Assembly (NCBI GenBank): GCA_004556455.1
Contig: SFGY01000067.1
Coordinates: forward strand, 1 to 5,117
Reading direction: 5' to 3'
DNA: 5,117 nucleotides
Origin: Clostridiales bacterium
GTDB taxonomy: Bacteria > Bacillota > Clostridia > Saccharofermentanales > DTU023
A program made the translations under genes and the position numbers. Each line of letters opens with the position of its first letter. Position 1 is the first letter of the stretch. The notes beneath the pieces were generated by a model that worked only from the letters and a program-made list of their open reading frames with translations, ran no database searches and was not told the origin of the DNA. This document shows positions 1-4,552 of the stretch, piece by piece.

Positions 1-853
1 GGTAAAGCGGACGCTCTGAAATATCCTGCCAGAGCGGAAGCAGTTGGTGGCGCACCCGGTTGCGCAGAAAATCATCCTCAAAGTTACTTTCGTCTTCGCA
101 GTACAGAAGTCCGCGCTCACGGGCAAAAGCCTCGATGCGACTGCGCTCTGTCAGGAGAAGCGGACGCAGCTTGGAACCATCTCGATAAGGCATGGCACAA
201 AGACCCTTAAGTCCTGTGCCACGTGTCATTTGCAGGATGAGGGTTTCCGCCCGGTCGTTGAGATGATGACCAAGAACGAGATATACCGGAGGATGCGGAG
301 ATTTCAGAGGCTTTTCCTGCCGATCCTCCGTAAAGGGCCGGAAAGAAGCCTGAAGTCGAAGCTCTTCAGTGACAGAAGCCAGTTCTTCGTCAAAGAAGCG
401 GTGGCGTGCAAAACGGGCCGCCTCCTCAAGACCAGCCCCCCTTTCGGCAGCCAGAGCACGCACATCCGCTCTGCCTTCTCTTAGCGGCACGGCATAGCGA
501 ACACAAAGCTCACGTATAAACTGACTTTCCTCGGCATCAGTATCTCCGCGCAGACCGTGATTGAAGTGCAGGGCGAGAAAGGGCAAATTCTCCATGTGAC
601 GGAGCCAGACTAAAAAAGTAAAAAGAACAAGCGAATCAATGCCGCCCGAGAGCGCCAGACAAAAAAAGGGTTTTTCTTCGAAAGAAATATGTGCGCGCAA
701 GTCTCGTGCAAGTTGGAAGAAAAAGCCGCTGCGCTCCTCAAAATCCGGCCACGAGTCACTGTTCATATCGGGCGCAACGCTGTTCACATCAAACGAGCGC
801 TTATTCCCATCGAGCAAGCTGCTGTTCATATCGTGGCACGCTCTGCTATTCAT
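1..853 (-). CDS. tilS: tRNA(Ile)-lysidine synthetase TilS, C-terminal part cut off by window edge
   Basis: TilS attaches lysine to C34 of the AUA-reading tRNA-Ile in the cytoplasm, using ATP, so that the anticodon reads AUA rather than AUG. About 284 codons are visible on the minus strand, with no stop before base 1. The N-type ATP pyrophosphatase P-loop SGGIDS is at residues 69-74, HFNHGLRG at 96-103, GHHLNDRAET at 195-204, and the family hallmark DESNFEDDFLRNRVRHQLLP at 254-273. The ATG at 853 overlaps the dnaB stop by one base (TAATG), which suggests translational coupling; no clear Shine-Dalgarno is seen. Two things are odd. The P-loop starts about 35-40 residues later than usual, behind a repetitive Asn/Ser/Asp-rich leader. 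There is also an apparent insertion of about 25-30 residues near 160-189, before the GHH motif. An internal ATG at 766 (residue 30) is an alternative start. The family call is secure; the start is less so. Confidence 0.95.
   Translation of the reverse strand, partial: MNSRACHDMNSSLLDGNKRSFDVNSVAPDMNSDSWPDFEERSGFFFQLARDLRAHISFEEKPFFCLALSGGIDSLVLFTFLVWLRHMENLPFLALHFNHGLRGDTDAEESQFIRELCVRYAVPLREGRADVRALAAERGAGLEEAARFARHRFFDEELASVTEELRLQASFRPFTEDRQEKPLKSPHPPVYLVLGHHLNDRAETLILQMTRGTGLKGLCAMPYRDGSKLRPLLLTERSRIEAFARERGLLYCEDESNFEDDFLRNRVRHQLLPLWQDISERPLY
749..832 (-). repeat. Four degenerate 21-bp tandem repeats at the 5' end of tilS
   Basis: Read on the minus strand, four consecutive 21-base units begin at 832, 811, 790 and 769. 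Their starts are GATATGAACAGC, GATGGGAATAAG, GATGTGAACAGC and GATATGAACAGT. In the tilS frame each encodes seven residues of the form Asp-X-Asn-(Ser/Lys)-X-X-X, covering residues 8-35. A further ATGAATAGC at 853 resembles the core but is offset by 24 bases. The array lies between the start codon and the first conserved part of the enzyme, so it looks like an expanded, non-catalytic N-terminal extension. Confidence 0.7.
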
Positions 854-2274
854 TAAAACGGCGGGGCTTCCGGCAACGGGCGTTCATCTTCAAGTTCGCT
901 GAAACGGGTAAATTCAGGCTGCCATCCGAGTTCTATCGTTTTCGTCGCCCCATGGCGATTCTTGGCGATGATAAGCTCGGCAAGTTCCACACCCGTATCC
1001 CCTGCTGAACTTTCTTCGCGTCCCTCATTATCTTCAAGTTCTCTGTAATAATCTTCGCGATAAAGAAACATCACCACATCGGCATCCTGCTCAATGGCAC
1101 CGGAATCGCGCAGATCAGAAAGCATTGGCCGCTTATTGCTGCGTGCTTCACAGGCTCGGGACAGCTGAGAAAGTGCGATGACAGGAAGATCCAATTCGCG
1201 CGCCATAATCTTAAGATTGCGGGAAATATCCGAAATTTCCTGCTGACGGTTATCCTGTCGCGTGCGGGAGGAGGACATGAGCTGCAGGTAGTCCACGACG
1301 ACCAGGCCAAGTTTGGGCTCCTTAAGACGCAGTTCGCGGCAGCGCGAAAGCATCTCCAGCGGTGAAATTCCCGAGCGATCATCAATATAAATGGGAGCTT
1401 CATAAATTTTCGGGAAAGCCTGGCCGATATCTTCCCACTCCTGGTCAGAGAGGCGGCCATCCGAGAGTTTTCGTGAATCAATGGAAAGACGGGTGGCCAG
1501 AAAACGTGTGGAAACCTCTGCTTTCGACATTTCCAGGCTGAAAATGGCGGCAGGTACCGGCTCCTTGCTGCTCATACTGACACGCTGCACGATATTAAAG
1601 GCCAGAGCCGATTTACCCATGCCCGGTCGGGCCGCAAGAATAAGCAACGAGCCTTTGCGAAGACCGCCTATAATCTGATCCAGTGAGGCAAAACCGGAAC
1701 GAATGCTTGGACTTTCCTCAGTTTTAGCCAGGCGGTCCAGCTCAGTAAGCTTGTCCGCAAGCACTTTACCCAGAGAAGAAAAACCGCGGTCACCCTCACC
1801 CTCACGTATCGTGTAAAGACGTTCGGCCGCAACATCAACAATCTGCCTCAGCCCCGCCTCTTCTTTATAACAGGCTCCAATCAGGTCGACAAAAGTTTTA
1901 ATGAGACTGCGCAGGCGGGATTTTTCCTTCACCATATCCACATAAAAGTGGTCGTTATGCAGATAGGGAATGCTGTCAGAAAGCGAGGAAATGGCTGCGA
2001 CACCGCCAACCTTATCGATCATTCCACGTTTTTCCAGATCGTCAGTTACGGAAATCAGGTCAACGGGCTTATTATCGGAAAAAAGATGTTCAACCGTCTC
2101 GAAAATGAGTTTATGGTCATTGTAGAAAAAATCGTCCGGAACCAGTTCCGCCATCATATAGGAGAGGCTGTCCGGCTTCAGGAGAGCACAACCTAAAACG
2201 GCCTGCTCAGCCTGCTGGCTGTTAGGCATTTCTTCCTTCCCCAGAGGGCTTGTGGACAAAATTTTCTCTGCCAT
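853..2274 (-). CDS. dnaB: Replicative DNA helicase DnaB
   Basis: DnaB is the hexameric, ATP-driven 5'-3' helicase that unwinds the chromosome at the replication fork and contacts primase through its N-terminal domain. The product is 473 residues, normal for the family. Counting from the chosen ATG, the N-terminal all-alpha domain covers about residues 15-120 (QQAEQAVLGCALL near 20-32), followed by a linker and the RecA-like motor. Walker A ARPGMGKS is at 215-222, SLEM at 246-249, Walker B VVVDYLQLM at 325-333, ALSQLSRACEARSNKRP near 367-383, LRDSGAIEQDADVVMFLYRE at 388-407, and KNRHG with the probable arginine finger at 438-442. No intein or frameshift is present. I chose the ATG at 2274 because GAGGA sits 5 bases upstream; the in-frame TTG at 2289 would swallow that site. 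An intrinsic terminator ends about 25 bases upstream. The stop overlaps the tilS start, so the two genes are probably cotranscribed. Confidence 0.98.
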   Translation of the reverse strand: MAEKILSTSPLGKEEMPNSQQAEQAVLGCALLKPDSLSYMMAELVPDDFFYNDHKLIFETVEHLFSDNKPVDLISVTDDLEKRGMIDKVGGVAAISSLSDSIPYLHNDHFYVDMVKEKSRLRSLIKTFVDLIGACYKEEAGLRQIVDVAAERLYTIREGEGDRGFSSLGKVLADKLTELDRLAKTEESPSIRSGFASLDQIIGGLRKGSLLILAARPGMGKSALAFNIVQRVSMSSKEPVPAAIFSLEMSKAEVSTRFLATRLSIDSRKLSDGRLSDQEWEDIGQAFPKIYEAPIYIDDRSGISPLEMLSRCRELRLKEPKLGLVVVDYLQLMSSSRTRQDNRQQEISDISRNLKIMARELDLPVIALSQLSRACEARSNKRPMLSDLRDSGAIEQDADVVMFLYREDYYRELEDNEGREESSAGDTGVELAELIIAKNRHGATKTIELGWQPEFTRFSELEDERPLPEAPPF

Positions 2275-2279
2275 AAAAT

Positions 2280-2285
2280 TCCTCA
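2280..2285 (-). promoter_or_regulatory. dnaB ribosome binding site (decides the start)
   Basis: TGAGGA on the minus strand lies 5 bases before the ATG at 2274. It favours this ATG over the in-frame TTG at 2289, which would put the site inside the coding region. Confidence 0.75.
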
Positions 2286-2299
2286 GCAAGGCTTTCTTA

Positions 2300-2348
2300 A
2301 AATAAAAACCCGGCGCTCCGGATGCTCAGAGCTTCCGCAGGGCGCCGG
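2300..2348 (-). terminator. Intrinsic terminator after rplI, just before dnaB
   Basis: On the minus strand, CCGGCGC (2348-2342) pairs perfectly with GCGCCGG (2316-2310). An inner CGGA/TCCG helix (2337-2334 with 2322-2319) extends the hairpin. It is followed by GGTTTTTATTTT (to about 2300). This is a classic GC-rich stem plus T-tract in the direction of transcription. It would end the rplI transcript, but it lies only about 25 bases before the dnaB start codon. Either dnaB has a promoter overlapping this element, or the hairpin acts as an attenuator with read-through. Confidence 0.85.
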
Positions 2349-2372
2349 ATAAGGACACTAAAGGTCAAACTC

Positions 2373-2461
2373 CAAAGCGGCTTTGCACTATGCCCGAAAA
2401 TAAACACAGGGCATTCGTTCAGAGCAGCTCACAGGAGGCGCTTTCGTCGCTGCTTCGCAGC
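2373..2461 (-). other. Spacer after rplI with three further stem-loops
   Basis: Upstream of the terminator, the rplI-dnaB spacer holds three more inverted repeats. GCTGC-GAA-GCAGC (2461-2449) begins two bases after the rplI stop. ATGCCC/GGGCAT (2414-2409 with 2395-2390) has a 13-base loop. CAAAG-CCG-CTTTG (2385-2373) is the third. The loop motif GCGAAGC in the first is a known very stable mini-hairpin. No open reading frame or convincing sigma-A promoter is visible on the coding strand. The spacer may protect the rplI mRNA 3' end or form a structured leader for dnaB; the role is inference. Confidence 0.5.
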
Positions 2462-2463
2462 AA

Positions 2464-3036
2464 TCAGGCTTCTGGAGCTTCCTCCGCAGAGGTCTCGGAA
2501 GCCGTTTCGATATCAGCATCGGCAGCAGTCTTTTCTTCAACAGCCTCAGCCTTAGCAGCGGGTTTTTTCTCTGCTGCGGCAACTTCCTTACCGCCTTCGA
2601 CTTTAACTTCTACTTCGAAAGCAGCAGAAACCTCAGGATGCAGACGCACGTCGACCGGATATACTCCTGCGCTCTTAATCTGCTCTTTGCAGACGATATC
2701 GCGCTTTTCAACTTCAAAACCCATTTCCGCCAAAGCAGAAGCGATGTCCTGGTTGGTCACGGTCCCATAGACACGGCCACCTTCGCCGCCCTTGAGACTG
2801 AGTACAACACGTTTGCCCTGAATTTCCTTTGCCAGGGACGTGGCTTTTTCCAGACGCTGCTGTGCCTTGGCCTCAAAAGCCTTTTGTTTGGTTTTGACCA
2901 TGTTCAGATTTTGTGGTGTCGCTTCAATAGCGAGGTCACGGCGGAAAAGGAAATTATTGGCATAACCGCGCTTGACTTCGACGAGTTCTCCGGCATTGCC
3001 GAGACCTTTGACATCATCCATTAAGACAACTTTCAT
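2464..3036 (-). CDS. rplI: 50S ribosomal protein L9 with Ala/Glu-rich C-terminal tail
   Basis: L9 binds 23S rRNA near the base of the L1 stalk and helps keep reading frame and ribosome spacing. The product is 190 residues against about 148 for typical L9. The N-terminal rRNA-binding domain (residues 1-40) shows MKVVLMDDVKGLGNAGELVE and then GYANNFLFRRDLA, where the usual PKGLA-like end is replaced by FRRDLA. A long connecting helix spans about 41-75, and the C-terminal domain about 76-148 includes GGRVYGTVTNQDIA. From residue 151 there is a low-complexity tail of 40 residues, 24 of them Ala or Glu. It continues in frame with no sign of a frameshift, so it is a lineage-specific extension. The ATG at 3036 has only a weak GGGG four bases upstream, next to a small hairpin. 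Terminators flank the gene on both sides. Confidence 0.97.
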   Translation of the reverse strand: MKVVLMDDVKGLGNAGELVEVKRGYANNFLFRRDLAIEATPQNLNMVKTKQKAFEAKAQQRLEKATSLAKEIQGKRVVLSLKGGEGGRVYGTVTNQDIASALAEMGFEVEKRDIVCKEQIKSAGVYPVDVRLHPEVSAAFEVEVKVEGGKEVAAAEKKPAAKAEAVEEKTAADADIETASETSAEEAPEA

Positions 3037-3044
3037 ATTACCCC

Positions 3045-3060
3045 GGGAAGCTTCCTTCCC
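3045..3060 (-). promoter_or_regulatory. Small hairpin next to the rplI ribosome binding site
   Basis: On the minus strand, GGGAAG-GAAG-CTTCCC forms a 6-bp stem with a four-base loop. Its base abuts the GGGG (3044-3041) that is the only Shine-Dalgarno-like sequence before the rplI ATG. The alternative GGAAGCTTCC palindrome lies within it. It could expose or mask the initiation region; the function is inferred from position only. Confidence 0.4.
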
Positions 3061-3066
3061 TTCACC

Positions 3067-3108
3067 TTTCTCTGATGGCTCGTCCGTTTTCTCTGATGGT
3101 TCATTCGT
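3067..3108 (-). repeat. Two tandem 21-bp repeats in the rplI leader
   Basis: Two adjacent 21-base units (3108-3088 and 3087-3067) match at 18 of 21 positions and share the perfect core CCATCAGAGAAA. They lie between the rpsR-rplI terminator and the rplI start. Because the unit is a multiple of three, the repeat reads HQRK twice in a short frame that ends in an ATGA overlap with rplI. Confidence 0.75.
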
Positions 3109-3136
3109 CTGTGAAAACAGAGGTGAGCCGACTGGG

Positions 3137-3179
3137 AAAAAAGAGGGGGCTTTCCGTCAATCACCGAGAAGGCCCCCTC
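3137..3179 (-). terminator. Strong intrinsic terminator between rpsR and rplI
   Basis: On the minus strand, GAGGGGGC (3179-3172) pairs perfectly with GCCCCCTC (3150-3143) across a 21-base loop. TTTTTT (3142-3137) follows immediately. The element begins 22 bases after the rpsR stop and should end most rpsF-ssb-rpsR transcripts. A CCTTCC just after the rpsR stop (3200-3195) could pair with GGGAGG overlapping the left arm (3181-3176), a possible but weak antiterminator. Confidence 0.9.
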
Positions 3180-3201
3180 CCGTTCTTTTATCCAGGAAGG
3201 A

Positions 3202-3462
3202 TTAGTCGTCGCTGTAAGGCAGCAGCGCGACCTGACGGGCACGCTTGATGGCTGTCGTCACTGCACGCTGATGCTTGGCGCAGGTGCCGGACATACGGCG
3301 GGGCAAAATCTTCCCGCTTTCCGCAACAAACTTTCTGAGCGTCGCCACATCCTTATAATCAGGCTGTAAATCTTTTTCAGCGCAGAAGAGGCAAACTTTT
3401 CTTCTTCCCCTTCTCGGTTTAAAACCACCGCGGAAATTACCTCCACGTTTATTTTCGGCCAT
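3202..3462 (-). CDS. rpsR: 30S ribosomal protein S18, zinc-binding (C+) type
   Basis: S18 sits on the 30S platform, where it binds 16S rRNA as a heterodimer with S6. The 86-residue product opens with a basic Gly/Arg-rich tail (residues 5-21). It then shows KVCLFCAEK, the core PDYKDVATLRKFV (34-46), GKILPRRMSGTCAKHQR (50-66) and IKRARQVALLPY (72-83), all family hallmarks. Cys24, Cys27, Cys61 and His64 form the likely metal site, so this is the C+ form rather than the cysteine-free form of, for example, B. subtilis. AAAGGAGG (3476-3469) lies six bases before the ATG and fixes the start. The gene starts 25 bases after ssb and is followed by a strong terminator, so it is probably the last gene of the rpsF-ssb-rpsR unit. 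Confidence 0.98.
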   Translation of the reverse strand: MAENKRGGNFRGGFKPRRGRRKVCLFCAEKDLQPDYKDVATLRKFVAESGKILPRRMSGTCAKHQRAVTTAIKRARQVALLPYSDD

Positions 3463-3487
3463 GAATGGCCTCCTTTCAAAATGTCAG

Positions 3488-3940
3488 TTAAATATCAAAA
3501 GGCAGAGATGTGTCGTCGCTGTCGACCGGCAGGAAACCATCCCCTTCGGGAATGCTGGCCGGTTTGCTGCTGCGTTGCGCATTGCTTCTATCGTAGGAGT
3601 TACTGTCTCTTCCCCCATCATCACGGCGGGAATCAGCAAAATAAATTTCGTCGACGATGACTTCCGTAATGTAATGGCGCTTTCCATCATTGTCATCCCA
3701 GCTGCGCGGCTGAATGGATCCAACCACGGCCATACGGGAGCCTTTGCTGAAATAGCGTGAAGCGAAATCGGCCTGTTGCCGCCAGGCTACACAGGGAATG
3801 AAATCTGTTTCCCTCTGGCCGCTTGCATTTTTGAAGCGGCGGTCAACCGCCAGCGTAAAGCTGCAAACACTGGTATCGTTAGCTGTCTTACGTAATTCCG
3901 GATCCTTGGTCAGACGACCCATGAGAATTGCTCTATTCAT
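3488..3940 (-). CDS. ssb: Single-stranded DNA-binding protein SSB
   Basis: SSB coats single-stranded DNA during replication, repair and recombination, and recruits partner proteins through its C-terminal tip. The 150-residue product has a typical OB-fold (about residues 1-104): MNRAILMGRLTKDPELR, FTLAVDR (28-34), TDFIPCVAW (45-53), YFSKGSRMAVVGSIQPRSW (63-81). A short Ser/Asp/Arg-rich linker (105-140) follows. The tip is DDTSLPFDI: the LPF of the canonical acidic DDDLPF-like end is there, but Asp-Ile follows it, so Phe is not the last residue. AAGGTG (3950-3945) lies four bases before the ATG. Placement between the S6 and S18 genes is the arrangement known in many Gram-positive bacteria, where ssb is coexpressed with the ribosomal genes; in B. 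subtilis its expression also rises in the SOS response. Confidence 0.97.
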   Translation of the reverse strand: MNRAILMGRLTKDPELRKTANDTSVCSFTLAVDRRFKNASGQRETDFIPCVAWRQQADFASRYFSKGSRMAVVGSIQPRSWDDNDGKRHYITEVIVDEIYFADSRRDDGGRDSNSYDRSNAQRSSKPASIPEGDGFLPVDSDDTSLPFDI

Positions 3941-3954
3941 CTCTCACCTTTTCC

Positions 3955-3993
3955 CGAGCTTCGCTCGTTCCTGATCAACGGTCAGATGACCGT
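3955..3993 (-). other. Two stem-loops in the rpsF-ssb spacer
   Basis: On the minus strand, ACGGTC-ATCT-GACCGT (3993-3978) begins two bases after the rpsF stop. CGAGC-GAA-GCTCG (3967-3955) ends a few bases before the ssb ribosome binding site. The second contains the hyperstable GCGAAGC core also found after rplI. Neither has a T-tract, so they are not intrinsic terminators. They may tune the relative level of S6 and SSB through processing or translation; this is inferred from position. Confidence 0.5.
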
Positions 3994-3995
3994 CC

Positions 3996-4283
3996 TTATT
4001 CTTCTACTACGGTCGTCAGATAACGCAAGACTTTATCGTTGATCCCGAGCTGACGTTCGAGTTCGCTGGGGAACTCGGGCTCGGCGCTGAAATGCATCAG
4101 AACGTAATAGCCTTCGCTGAGATCGTTAATCTCATAGGCCAGTTTTCTGTTGCCCCAGATATCCGTATCCGTCACGCTGCCATTTTCGGCGATCAGAGCC
4201 GTAATTCTGTCAACCTGCTCCTGAAGCGCTTCCTCACCGATAGTGGGATTCAGAACGAAAAGCAATTCGTATGCTTTTGCCAT
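3996..4283 (-). CDS. rpsF: 30S ribosomal protein S6
   Basis: S6 binds S18 and the central domain of 16S rRNA on the 30S platform. The 95-residue product is the normal length for S6. It shows AYELLFVLNP (residues 4-13), a helical stretch (about 16-35), WGNRKLAYEIN (44-54, the conserved G-x-R-x-LAY-x-I core), EGYYVLMHFSAEP (58-70), and LERQLGINDKVLRYLTTVVEE at the end. I chose the ATG at 4283 because AAAGGAGGTGA lies four bases upstream. The longer in-frame version would start with a TTG at 4361, at the predicted transcription start and inside the leader hairpins. It is the first gene of the rpsF-ssb-rpsR unit, behind a recognisable promoter and a structured leader. The stop is followed by a 55-base spacer to ssb. 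Confidence 0.98.
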   Translation of the reverse strand: MAKAYELLFVLNPTIGEEALQEQVDRITALIAENGSVTDTDIWGNRKLAYEINDLSEGYYVLMHFSAEPEFPSELERQLGINDKVLRYLTTVVEE

Positions 4284-4287
4284 GATT

Positions 4288-4298
4288 TCACCTCCTTT
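4288..4298 (-). promoter_or_regulatory. rpsF ribosome binding site (full anti-SD match)
   Basis: AAAGGAGGTGA on the minus strand is an uninterrupted 11-base complement to the 16S rRNA 3' end. It lies four bases before the ATG at 4283, decides the rpsF start, and indicates very strong initiation. Confidence 0.92.
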
Positions 4299-4302
4299 TG
4301 GA

Positions 4303-4356
4303 CTTGGGGTCCCGCCATAGTTGGCGGAACAAGGCGGTGCGCGAAAACTTCGCGCA
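4303..4356 (-). promoter_or_regulatory. Structured rpsF 5' leader, candidate S6:S18 autoregulatory element
   Basis: The leader transcript has two stem-loops before the ribosome binding site. TGCGCGAA-GTT-TTCGCGCA (4356-4338) is an 8-bp stem. GTTCCGCCA-ACTA-TGGCGGGAC (4330-4309) is a 9-bp stem with one G-U pair. Below it a CTT/AAG helix (4333-4331 with 4305-4303) is separated by an unpaired CCC bulge (4308-4306). rpsF leaders in many bacteria carry an RNA motif bound by the S6:S18 dimer that mimics its 16S site; a stem with a C-rich bulge just upstream of rpsF is consistent with that. I did not align it to the published motif, so the assignment is tentative while the stems themselves are clear. 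Confidence 0.5.
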
Positions 4357-4367
4357 TGCAATGAAGT

Positions 4368-4396
4368 ATGATAGCAAAATCCCGGCAGCTTTACAA
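4368..4396 (-). promoter_or_regulatory. Sigma-A-type promoter for rpsF-ssb-rpsR
   Basis: On the minus strand, TTGTAA (4396-4391) is followed by exactly 17 bases and then TATCAT (4373-4368), with a TGC extended -10 just before it (4376-4374). The -10 matches TATAAT at 5 of 6 and the -35 matches TTGACA at 4 of 6. The start would be near 4361, giving a leader of about 78 bases that begins at the first stem-loop. This is the best promoter in the window. Confidence 0.75.
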
Positions 4397-4430
4397 GGCT
4401 GTGATGTTTCTTGCCTCTCTGACAAGGTTT

Positions 4431-4471
4431 ATTATCTCAGCTGATCCAAGCCGCGCCACAACTATCGTTCG
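4431..4471 (-). promoter_or_regulatory. Possible second promoter overlapped by an SOS-box-like sequence
   Basis: CGAACGATAGTTGT (4471-4458, minus strand) matches the CGAAC-N4-GTTCG LexA box of Gram-positive bacteria at 8 of 10 defined positions. It overlaps TTGTGG (4461-4456), which is 19 bases before GATAAT (4436-4431). The spacing is long and the box imperfect, so this is a weak candidate. It is listed because ssb is SOS-responsive in B. subtilis. Confidence 0.2.
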
Positions 4472-4499
4472 ACAAAAATCGACAAAAATCGACAAAAAA
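4469..4499 (-). repeat. Three phased A-tracts in a 10-bp tandem repeat
   Basis: On the plus strand TCGACAAAAA occurs three times in direct succession from 4469, the last with six A. The exact 10-bp period puts the A-tracts on one helical face, a pattern expected to bend DNA. The array lies about 73 bp upstream of the rpsF -35 and directly beyond the short hairpin at 4500-4511. Confidence 0.85.
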
Positions 4500-4511
4500 G
4501 CGACCAGTCGC
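4494..4511 (-). terminator. Short terminator-like hairpin downstream of sua5
   Basis: On the minus strand GCGACTGGTCGC (4511-4500) can form a 4-bp stem with a CTGG loop and is followed by TTTTTT, then two further T5 tracts from the adjacent repeat. The stem is short for an intrinsic terminator, but the position, 111 bases after the sua5 stop and before the rpsF promoter, fits one. Confidence 0.4.
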
Positions 4512-4552
4512 ACACCTCGAAGATCCTGCACTGCTTTTGCACTCAAATCTTT

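Noticed and set aside
44..484. Plus-strand open frame of 146 codons
   Set aside because: It lies antisense to tilS, whose conserved motifs run through the same bases; the plus-strand product shows no family features and no ribosome binding site.
1071..1481. Minus-strand 136-codon frame inside dnaB
   Set aside because: It is a shifted reading of the DnaB motor domain, which is intact in its own frame.
2251..2259. DnaA-box-like TTGTCCACA on the minus strand
   Set aside because: Single copy with one mismatch, inside dnaB coding sequence; no cluster of boxes or AT-rich unwinding region, so no origin is supported.
2390..3024. Plus-strand frames across rplI and its downstream spacer
   Set aside because: They mirror the Ala/Glu-rich L9 codons and give Ser/Ala-rich or unrelated products; L9 on the minus strand explains the region.
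3067..3108. 21-bp direct repeat as a transposon or integration target
   Set aside because: The copies are adjacent, with no inverted ends, integrase or transposase; a simple tandem duplication is enough.
4284..4361. Longer rpsF start at TTG 4361
   Set aside because: It would begin at the predicted transcription start, run through the leader stem-loops and ignore the full-match ribosome binding site before ATG 4283.
4469..4499. Three 10-bp repeats as iterons or a CRISPR array
   Set aside because: Units are too short, with no spacers, no initiator or cas gene nearby; phased A-tracts explain them better.
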